Shown piece after piece: positions 1 to 5,664 of a stretch of DNA of 5,821 nt. The notes below the pieces were generated by a model, which was not told the origin of the DNA, ran no database searches, and was given only the letters and a program-made list of their open reading frames with translations. The stretch covers positions 1 to 5,821 of the forward strand of contig JAJYTX010000212.1 in assembly GCA_021792815.1 (NCBI GenBank). The letters are read 5' to 3'. Within the stretch, counting starts at the first letter, position 1; every line of letters starts with the position of its first letter. Made by a program: the position numbers and the translations under genes. The DNA comes from Pseudomonadota bacterium (lineage in GTDB: Bacteria > Pseudomonadota > Gammaproteobacteria > Steroidobacterales > Steroidobacteraceae).

Positions 1-1317
1 CATGAAACCGCCGTCCCCGGTGATCGAGACCACCGCCCGCTCGGGGTGCGCCACCTTGACACCGAGCGCGCTCGGAAACCCGAAGCCGAGCGTGCCCTGG
101 TAGCCGCAGCTGACGTAGGTGCGCGGCTCGTACACCGGCCAGCCGAAATTCGAAGTGAACCCCACCTGCGAGAGCTCCTCGACCAGGAAACCGTCCCGCG
201 GCAGCGCCTCGCGGATCACATCGAGATACGCCATCTGCGGCTGCACCTGCCGGATCTCGACGGCGGTGCGCGCCTTGGCGGCGGCAATCCTGCCCGGATC
301 CCCGTCAGCGACGTATCCGGCCGCATCGAGCGCCGCCAGCAGCGCCCGCACGCCGGCCTCGGCGTCGGCGACCAGCGGCCCGTCGGTCTCGAGCCGCTCC
401 ATCTCGGCCGGGTCGATGTCGATGCGGATCAGCCTGCGGCCAGGCAGCGCTCGGTGCGCCTGCATCATCGAGCCCCAGCGCATGAAGGGAATCTCCAGGC
501 GCGTGCCGATGCCGATCATCAGATCGACCTCGCTCCACAGGTGCCACGCCGCGGCCATGTTGACCCCGAGCGGCTGATCCTCGCCGACGATGCCCCGACC
601 GCCGCGGAAGGCCACGACCGGCGCCTGCAGGCGCTGCGCGAGGGCCTGCACGGCGCCCGCAGCATGCTGCGCGCCGCTGCCGGTGAAGATCATCGGGCGG
701 CGCGCCGCGCGGATCAGCCGCACGCAGGCGGCAACCTGCGCCGCCTCCGGCGCCGCCGCCACCGCCACCTCCGCCGCGCCGCACGCGCCGATCTGCACCG
801 ACTCCGCCAGCGTGTCCCAGCACACCGAAACCGCCGCCGGCCCCGGCCGCCCGCTCAGCGCCGCGCCGATCGCCGCATTGATCGCACCCGGCGCGTCCCC
901 GGGGCGCTCGATGTGACTCGCGTACCGGGTCAGCCGCTGCAGAATGCCGAGCTGATCGGGCAGCTCATGCAGGTGGCCGCGCCCCTTGCCTTTGAAATCC
1001 GACGGCACCTCCCCGGTGATGCACAGCGTCGGGGCACACGCGCCATACGCGGTGCACATCGCCGCCGTCGCATTCAGCACCCCGGGACCGGGAACCGGCG
1101 CATACACACCGAGCCTGCCGCTCGAGCGGGCATAGCCGAAGGCCATGTACGCCAGTGTCTGCTCGTGCCGCGCGCCAATGGTGCGGATCTCGTCGCGACG
1201 TCGATACAGCGCATCGAACAGCGGGTAGGTCTGCGCGCCCGGCAGACCGAACACCGTGTCGACTCCGTTGGCGATCAGCGTCTCGACGATCGCGTCTCCC
1301 GTGGTTCTTTGGCTCAT
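1..1317 (-). CDS. Thiamine-diphosphate-dependent enzyme, acetolactate synthase-like (3' part cut by window edge)
   Basis: This gene was read by translating the minus strand from the ATG at 1317; 439 codons stay open to base 1. An in-frame TGA lies two codons upstream (1323-1321), so no earlier start is possible. The N-terminal pyrimidine-binding domain (about residues 1-170) carries the catalytic glutamate in RHEQ (E52) and the conserved PGPGV turn (76-80). A central domain (about 190-330) is of the TPP_enzyme_M type. The C-terminal cofactor domain begins near 370 and breaks off at GDGGF (434-438), the start of the GDG-x(25-30)-N motif for Mg-ThDP. Relatives are about 540-600 residues, so roughly 100-150 are missing. 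The family decarboxylates 2-keto acids, joins them by carboligation, or cleaves 1,2-diketones; which applies here cannot be told. HLHE (115-118) sits where many AHAS-like enzymes have FQE. It follows lysR by 44 bases and is probably cotranscribed. The weak AAAGG upstream is poorly spaced for a ribosome site. Confidence 0.88.
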   Translation of the reverse strand, partial: MSQRTTGDAIVETLIANGVDTVFGLPGAQTYPLFDALYRRRDEIRTIGARHEQTLAYMAFGYARSSGRLGVYAPVPGPGVLNATAAMCTAYGACAPTLCITGEVPSDFKGKGRGHLHELPDQLGILQRLTRYASHIERPGDAPGAINAAIGAALSGRPGPAAVSVCWDTLAESVQIGACGAAEVAVAAAPEAAQVAACVRLIRAARRPMIFTGSGAQHAAGAVQALAQRLQAPVVAFRGGRGIVGEDQPLGVNMAAAWHLWSEVDLMIGIGTRLEIPFMRWGSMMQAHRALPGRRLIRIDIDPAEMERLETDGPLVADAEAGVRALLAALDAAGYVADGDPGRIAAAKARTAVEIRQVQPQMAYLDVIREALPRDGFLVEELSQVGFTSNFGWPVYEPRTYVSCGYQGTLGFGFPSALGVKVAHPERAVVSITGDGGFM

Positions 1318-1361
1318 GAGTCAAGTCGGCCTTTCTGTTGGTCCATCCGCTCCCCGGGGCA

Positions 1362-2348
1362 CTACATCGCGCCGAACACGTTGGTCAGTCTCTCGATCTC
1401 CGGCCGTCTCGGCACCGACCGCGGTAACCGGCCGGGCATCGAGCGACGGCGCACGTCGGGCACGGCATTGCCGTCGAGCTCCGCTGCGGCCTGGCGCATC
1501 TCGGCGATGAACCAGCGCTCCACGCTGTGATCGGCGGTCTCGCGGCGCCACTGCATGATGTAGGAAATCATCCGCTCTGCGCCATACACGTGCACTCGCT
1601 TCAGCGGCAGAACCTTCTCGAACAGGGCCACCAGCCCCTCCGGAACGGCCGCGAGATATTCCGTGGCCGCGACGCAGGAGGGTATCGCAAGCAGCGGCAA
1701 GGTGATCGCGGGCGCGGCCGTGACGCCCTCGGGCTCGAAGCCGGCCACGAGCTTGTCCGAGGGCACCACGCGCGGCCGGGCGAGGAATTCCTCCCGGGTG
1801 AGACAGGCGGCGGATCGGTTGCGCGTGCTGGCAATGTAGGCCACCGGCTCGCTGAACAGTACGCAGTTGGGATGGCTCGGCGTGCTGTCGCCACGGGCCG
1901 GCAGGATCAGCACATCGGCCTCGCCCCGGTCGAACTGCTCAGGCTCGCTGGCCGGGACGTGGGCGATGGTCACGTTCGAGGCGAGGGTCGCCAGTCTGCG
2001 CACGGCCCGGGTCAGGAATACCGAGGCAAGGTAGTCGCACGTCATGACTCCGAATTCCCGGCCCGAGGAGGCTGGATCGATGTCCGGCCGAGCCACGACG
2101 ACGGAGCGCATCTGGGCCAGCGCGGCCTGCAGCGGACCCAGCAGCCCTTCGGCGAAGGGCGTCAAGGCAAGCCCCCGGCCCCGGCGCACCAGCAGCGCAT
2201 CCCCGAAGTGCTCGCGCAGCTCCGCCAGCGCGTTGCTGACCGCGGGCTGGGTCAGGTGCAGCCGCTCGGCGGCGCGCGTCGGCCCCCTTTCCACCAGCAG
2301 GGCCTCGAGCTTGATCAGGTAATTGAGGTCCAGGTGTTTGTTTCGCAT
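1362..2348 (-). CDS. LysR-family transcriptional regulator, NodD/NahR/LinR-like
   Basis: This is a 328-residue regulator. The N-terminal winged helix-turn-helix (about residues 6-65) contains TRAAERLHLTQPAVSNAL (24-41) and the wing ending in ALTP (61-64). The substrate-binding domain spans about 95-290. The opening LDLNYLIKLEALL and the tryptophans in QWRRETADHSVERWF (266-280) resemble the NodD/NahR/LinR/PcpR branch, whose members usually sense aromatic or other catabolic substrates. A tail of about 38 residues, rich in Arg and Pro, follows the usual end. The frame stays open upstream to 2555, but the ATG at 2348 places the helix-turn-helix at the family's normal distance from the N terminus, and the longer version would run back into the BKACE gene. 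It lies 31 bases after the BKACE stop and 44 before the ThDP gene, all in the same direction, unlike the usual divergent LysR layout. The effector is unknown; control of this operon is inferred. Confidence 0.93.
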   Translation of the reverse strand: MRNKHLDLNYLIKLEALLVERGPTRAAERLHLTQPAVSNALAELREHFGDALLVRRGRGLALTPFAEGLLGPLQAALAQMRSVVVARPDIDPASSGREFGVMTCDYLASVFLTRAVRRLATLASNVTIAHVPASEPEQFDRGEADVLILPARGDSTPSHPNCVLFSEPVAYIASTRNRSAACLTREEFLARPRVVPSDKLVAGFEPEGVTAAPAITLPLLAIPSCVAATEYLAAVPEGLVALFEKVLPLKRVHVYGAERMISYIMQWRRETADHSVERWFIAEMRQAAAELDGNAVPDVRRRSMPGRLPRSVPRRPEIERLTNVFGAM

Positions 2349-2379
2349 GAGTGTCAGTCTCTGAATCGTGCGGACCGCA

Positions 2380-3207
2380 TCACTTTCCCTGAATCCGCCG
2401 GCCGGGTAGCTGCAGCCGCTTTTCAGTTTCGGCGACATCGGCGAGCGGCAGCTGCAGCGCCTGGGCGAGCACGGCGGTACGTTCCACCAGAGCGAGGTTG
2501 CGCGCCAGCACGCCCTTGCGCAGGTACAGGCAATCCTCGAGACCGGCGCGCGCATTGCCGCCGAGCGCCAACGCCATGGCCGTCAGCTCCAGATTGCTCT
2601 TGCCGATTGCGATGATCTGCCAGATGCAACCCGGCGGCAGGCGGCGCACCATCATCATCAGGTTGTCCGGCGTCGCCGCCATGCCGCCACGCACCCCGAG
2701 CACGATGCTGAATTGCAGGGGTTCTGCGAGCAACCCCTCCTCGTACAGCCGCAGGCAGGCATCGAGGTGCCCGGTGTCGTAGATCTCGAGCTCCGGCTTC
2801 ACGTCGAGCTCGCGCATGCGTGCGGCGAGCCGCCGGACGCCCTTCGGCGGATTGAGGAATTCTCCCTCCCCGAAGCTCATCGAGCAGGGATTGAGCGTCG
2901 CCATGCGCGGGCGCAGCTCCACCAGCTTCTCGCGCTCCTCGAACGGGACCGTCAGGCCCACCCCCGTCGACATCTGGATGAGGATCGGGCATTTCTCCTC
3001 GATCAGGTCCATGACCCGGCGGGCGATGCCGAGATCCGCGGTGGGACGCTGATCGGCATCGCGCAAGTGAATGTGTGCCACCGCCGCCCCCGCCTGGTAG
3101 GCCGCGTGGACATCGTTCGCGATCTCCTCGGGCGTGGTGGGCAGATGGGCATTGTCCGCCTTGGTGGCAATGGGTCCGGTGGGTGCGACGGTGATGACGA
3201 TGCTCAT
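2380..3207 (-). CDS. BKACE-family (DUF849) beta-keto acid cleavage enzyme
   Basis: This 275-residue protein is close to the usual family length of about 270-310. The family uses zinc to cleave a beta-keto acid with acetyl-CoA, giving acetoacetate and a new acyl-CoA; known members are Kce of lysine fermentation and the dehydrocarnitine enzyme CdhB. Visible signatures are HIHLRD (45-50) with the zinc ligands H45 and H47, QMSTG (78-82), T104 in MATLN, ELEIYD (139-144) and NARAGLEDCLY (218-228), where R220, E224 and D225 match the catalytic Arg, zinc Glu and Asp of Kce. The residue I align with the amine-binding Glu14 of Kce is I13, so the substrate probably carries no amine at that site. The ATG overlaps the stop of the dehydrogenase gene in ATGA (3207-3204) and has no clear ribosome site of its own, which suggests translational coupling. 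The dehydrogenase probably makes its substrate. Family assignment is firm; the substrate is unknown. Confidence 0.95.
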   Translation of the reverse strand: MSIVITVAPTGPIATKADNAHLPTTPEEIANDVHAAYQAGAAVAHIHLRDADQRPTADLGIARRVMDLIEEKCPILIQMSTGVGLTVPFEEREKLVELRPRMATLNPCSMSFGEGEFLNPPKGVRRLAARMRELDVKPELEIYDTGHLDACLRLYEEGLLAEPLQFSIVLGVRGGMAATPDNLMMMVRRLPPGCIWQIIAIGKSNLELTAMALALGGNARAGLEDCLYLRKGVLARNLALVERTAVLAQALQLPLADVAETEKRLQLPGRRIQGK

Positions 3208-4451
3208 GATGACTCGGGAATCGCGCTGTGGGGTGAATGACCACCGGCCTGCGCCCCGCTGGGCGGCGCTCCGGCGCTGAGGAGGTCGTCCAGGTGCTGC
3301 GGCGGGTTCAGGCCCGCCGCGAGACTCGGCAGGACGGCTTCGTGGATCGCGAGAGTCAGATCGAGGCCGACGTAATCGGCATTCTCCACCGGTCCCATGG
3401 CCGCCAGTCGCAGCCCGATGGTCTTCAGGGCCATCAGATCGACTGTCTCGGCGGCGCACACGCCGCCCTCGACCAGGGCCAGCGCTTCCCGCCAGAGCGC
3501 ACAGCGCAGCCGGCGCGCGATCCGGCGATCGGTTTCGGACAGGGGAACACCTGCCGCCGGCGCACTGTCCCCCGCCGCGCGGCCCAAGCGTCTTTCCAAG
3601 TGCGTCCGCAGACGCTCGGCCGCGCGTTCGCGCGCGCCCGCCGGCCAGGGCAGCAAGCCCCGGCCCGTCTTCGCGCCGAGCTGACCGTCGGCCACTTTCT
3701 CGCGCAGCAGCCGTGCCGGCCCCGGGTCACTGTTGAGCGCCGGAAGCGTTTCTGCGAGCTCACGGACGACCTCGTGCACACCCGCGCGGCGCATCTCGGC
3801 GATCGGTCCCCGCTCGGCGAGCGAGACGCCCAGCGTCGCCGCCACGATCCGGTCCACCGACTCAGGCGGACAGATGCCGTCGGACACGAGCGCCAGGGCT
3901 TCGCGCCACAGTGCGTGCTGCAGCCGGTTACCCACGAATCCCGGCACGTCGCGCTCGACGCGCACGGGAGTCTTGCCGAGCGCCACCAGGAAGTCCACGG
4001 TGCGCTGCATGATTTCCGGAGCGGTCCGCTGTCCTCGAATGACTTCGACCACCGGGATGAGTTGCGGGGGGTTCCACCAGTGCGTACCCACAGCGCGCTC
4101 CGGACGCGTCGTGAGCATCGCGATCTGCGTGATGGGCAGGACGGACGAGTTGCTCATGAGGACCGCGTCGGGATTGGCGGCGTCGAGACGCGCGAACACC
4201 TGCTGCTTGACCCGCAGGTCCTCGACGATCGCCTCGATCACGATGCCGGCCTCTCGAGCCGCCTGCTCGAGCACGGCCTGTGCGTACACACGCGCGGCAG
4301 CCGCGGGGACAGCGTGACGCAGCGCTTCGCAGGCCTGCGCCAGCGCAACGGATTGCGTATCGTGCAGGATCACCGGGAAGCCCGCGCGCAGCACCACCTC
4401 GGCGATGCCCCGCCCGAGCAGACCCGTGCCAATGACGGCCACCGGAGTCAT
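3204..4451 (-). CDS. 3-hydroxyacyl-CoA dehydrogenase-family oxidoreductase with duplicated C-terminal domain
   Basis: This 415-residue protein is predicted to oxidise a 3-hydroxy acid or acyl-CoA to the 3-keto form with NAD. The Rossmann domain (about 1-168) has GTGLLG (8-13), D31 at the end of the second strand (favouring NAD), SNSSVLPI (100-107), the catalytic-type H124 in GTHWWNPP (122-129) and E136 in VVEVIRG. DVPGFVGNR (168-176) opens the first C-terminal domain (about 170-270). A second copy fills about 310-380. The block ALWREALALV occurs in both copies (180-189 and 318-327). A Gly/Ala/Pro/Ser-rich tail of about 25 residues follows. I chose the ATG at 4451 because AGGG lies 9 bases upstream and MTPVAVIGTG is a typical family N terminus. 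An ATG at 4505 would add 18 residues and overlap the SDR stop as ATGA, but lacks a ribosome site. Being coupled to BKACE, which acts on free beta-keto acids, it may use a free hydroxy acid, as carnitine dehydrogenase does. Confidence 0.93.
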   Translation of the reverse strand: MTPVAVIGTGLLGRGIAEVVLRAGFPVILHDTQSVALAQACEALRHAVPAAAARVYAQAVLEQAAREAGIVIEAIVEDLRVKQQVFARLDAANPDAVLMSNSSVLPITQIAMLTTRPERAVGTHWWNPPQLIPVVEVIRGQRTAPEIMQRTVDFLVALGKTPVRVERDVPGFVGNRLQHALWREALALVSDGICPPESVDRIVAATLGVSLAERGPIAEMRRAGVHEVVRELAETLPALNSDPGPARLLREKVADGQLGAKTGRGLLPWPAGARERAAERLRTHLERRLGRAAGDSAPAAGVPLSETDRRIARRLRCALWREALALVEGGVCAAETVDLMALKTIGLRLAAMGPVENADYVGLDLTLAIHEAVLPSLAAGLNPPQHLDDLLSAGAPPSGAQAGGHSPHSAIPESS

Positions 4452-4460
4452 TCCGGACCG

Positions 4461-4464
4461 CCCT
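4461..4464 (-). promoter_or_regulatory. Ribosome binding site of the hydroxyacyl-CoA dehydrogenase-family gene
   Basis: The minus-strand sequence before the ATG at 4451 reads CAGGGCGGTCCGGA. AGGG ends 9 bases before that ATG. The competing in-frame ATG at 4505 has only CTATACCGCCGG before it, with no Shine-Dalgarno match. This decides the start in favour of 4451. Confidence 0.5.
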
Positions 4465-4501
4465 GCCGATGCTGACCTCTCGCTCACGCTGCCCACCCGG
4501 C

Positions 4502-5302
4502 TCATCCGGCGGTATAGCCGCCGTCCGCGTAGAGGATATGCCCGGTGTAGAAATCCGAGGCGCGCGAGCACAGAAAGAGCAAGGGACCGGCGAGGTCGGC
4601 CGGCTCGCCCAGCCTGCCGAGCGGTACCCGGGTGAGAAAGCCGGCGCGCGCGCTGCGGGCCTTCTCGTTGTCCTCGAACATCCAGGCGGTGAGCGGCGAG
4701 CGAAACACCGTCGGAGCGATCGCATTCACCGTGATGGCGTGCTTGCCCCATTCGCAGCCGAGCGCCCGGGTGATGCCGTCGACAGCCGACTTCGAGGCGC
4801 AATAGGCCGAATAACCCGCCGGATGACCGAGCAGGCCGCGCGCCGAAGACGTGAGCACCACTTTTCCGCCGCGGCCCTGGCGGATCATGTGCGCACCGGC
4901 CGCGCGGGCCATGAGCCACGAGCCGGTGACGTTGGCCTCCATGACCCGGGCGAAGCGCTCGGGCGACATCTCGACGATGCTCGAGACATCGTTCATGCCG
5001 GAGGCCACCACCAGGATATCGATGCCGCCGAAGTGAGTCACCGCCGCTGCGGCGATCGCCTCCGCGTCGGTCTCGGTGTTGGAGCGCCGCGCGATGACCT
5101 GCACATCGGTCCCGTGCGAACGGCACTCCTCGGCGAGCGATTCGAGCTCGCCGGCCTTGCTGGCCGCGAGAGTCAGCTTCGCGCCGGCGGCCGCGAGTGT
5201 CCGGGACGCCAGCGACCCGAAGGCGCCGGTGGCGCCGACCACGACCGCGCTCCTGCCCCGGATATCAAACAGTGAGTGGGGATTTTCAGATCCGCCGGCC
5301 AT
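4502..5302 (-). CDS. Short-chain dehydrogenase/reductase (SDR family)
   Basis: This 266-residue classical-size SDR is predicted to interconvert an alcohol and a ketone with NAD(P). The Rossmann glycine motif is GATGAFG (23-29). The tetrad is visible as N124 (EANVTGS), S152/S153 (LTSSARG), Y167 and K171 in YCASK. The C terminus, YADGGYTAG, is typical of the superfamily. Two oddities stand out: the usual NNAG motif reads VASG (99-102), and the loop after the second strand (AASKAGE) has no Asp, leaving cofactor preference open, with K49 perhaps favouring NADP. I chose the ATG at 5302 because GGGAG lies 8 bases upstream. The ATG two codons earlier (5308, 268 residues) is only 2 bases from it. It begins 14 bases after the cupin stop and ends 50 bases before the hydroxyacyl-CoA dehydrogenase-family start. 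It may act on a ring or chain alcohol earlier in the same pathway; the substrate is unknown. Confidence 0.93.
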   Translation of the reverse strand: MAGGSENPHSLFDIRGRSAVVVGATGAFGSLASRTLAAAGAKLTLAASKAGELESLAEECRSHGTDVQVIARRSNTETDAEAIAAAAVTHFGGIDILVVASGMNDVSSIVEMSPERFARVMEANVTGSWLMARAAGAHMIRQGRGGKVVLTSSARGLLGHPAGYSAYCASKSAVDGITRALGCEWGKHAITVNAIAPTVFRSPLTAWMFEDNEKARSARAGFLTRVPLGRLGEPADLAGPLLFLCSRASDFYTGHILYADGGYTAG

Positions 5303-5310
5303 TGCCATGT

Positions 5311-5315
5311 CTCCC
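5311..5315 (-). promoter_or_regulatory. Ribosome binding site of the SDR gene
   Basis: GGGAG on the minus strand lies 8 bases before the ATG at 5302 and only 2 before the ATG at 5308. The spacing favours the inner ATG as the real start. Confidence 0.5.
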
Positions 5316-5316
5316 G

Positions 5317-5661
5317 CTATTTCTTCGGCGGATAGGGCATGACCACCAGGATGGTGGCCACCTCGTTGCCCGGATTGGTGAGGGTGCGCTCGACGTTGGG
5401 GCCGATGCAGACCGAGTCGAGCCTCTCGAGGAGGCGATCCTCGCCCTCGGCACTGACTCGGATCCGGCCGGCGAGCACGACATACACTTTCTCGAGCGGC
5501 GAGGCATCCGGCCCGGCGCCCCCGCCGGGCAGAATGTGCGACAGGCCCACCCAGAAGTGCGTCGGTCCGCCGTCCTCGAAGCCCTGCAGACGCAGCGACC
5601 TGACGTCGAAATGGTTGGGCGCCTCGTACGGCTGCGCGCTCTGCAGGCTCTTGACGTGCAT
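5317..5661 (-). CDS. Small cupin-domain protein lacking the usual metal histidines
   Basis: This 114-residue protein is a single cupin beta barrel. The first motif region, LPGGGAGPDASPLEKVYVVL (44-63), continues into AGRIRV; the second is SVCIGPNVERTLTNPG (83-98). The fold pattern is clear, but the residues usually supplying the metal site are changed: D52 and S54 stand where HxH is expected, E57 is kept, and R92 replaces the second-motif histidine. It may be a metal-free isomerase or lyase, a binding protein, or a metal enzyme with unusual ligands. The ATG at 5661 is preferred because AGGG lies 7 bases upstream; a GTG directly before it (5664) would add one residue. It starts 3 bases after the stop of the cyclase-type gene and ends 14 bases before the SDR start, so it is probably cotranscribed. 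No role in the pathway can be assigned from sequence alone. Confidence 0.85.
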   Translation of the reverse strand: MHVKSLQSAQPYEAPNHFDVRSLRLQGFEDGGPTHFWVGLSHILPGGGAGPDASPLEKVYVVLAGRIRVSAEGEDRLLERLDSVCIGPNVERTLTNPGNEVATILVVMPYPPKK

Positions 5662-5664
5662 CAC

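Noticed and set aside
1350..1359. CCCCGGGG-type palindrome between lysR and the ThDP gene as a terminator
   Set aside because: It is a perfect palindrome without a loop and has no following T tract on the minus strand, so it would not make an intrinsic terminator.
46..1530. Long plus-strand open frame opposite the ThDP gene
   Set aside because: It is very rich in Arg, Ala, Gly and His with no recognisable domain, and lies exactly antisense to a clear ThDP enzyme. High-GC genes commonly leave such open antisense frames.
2370..2378. GCGG-A-CCGC inverted repeat near the BKACE-lysR junction
   Set aside because: The one-base centre cannot form a hairpin loop, and such short G/C repeats are expected by chance in this composition.
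1527..2615. Long plus-strand open frame opposite lysR
   Set aside because: Composition is typical of an antisense shadow, it crosses a gene boundary on the other strand, and the LysR domain on the minus strand is unambiguous.
2380..4451. Assignment of the dehydrogenase-BKACE pair as carnitine degradation genes
   Set aside because: The logic is shared, but the usual carnitine neighbours (thioesterase, transport, betaine genes) are absent from the window, the BKACE amine-pocket position is Ile, and the active-site loop differs.
3237..4475. Long plus-strand open frame opposite the hydroxyacyl-CoA dehydrogenase-family gene
   Set aside because: No domain or family resemblance, with Arg/His/Gln-rich shadow composition; the minus strand encodes a motif-complete dehydrogenase.
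3204..5126. A fused 640-residue dehydrogenase extending back through the SDR gene
   Set aside because: The first 225 residues are an out-of-frame reading of the SDR. The Rossmann domain of the dehydrogenase starts right after the ATG at 4451.
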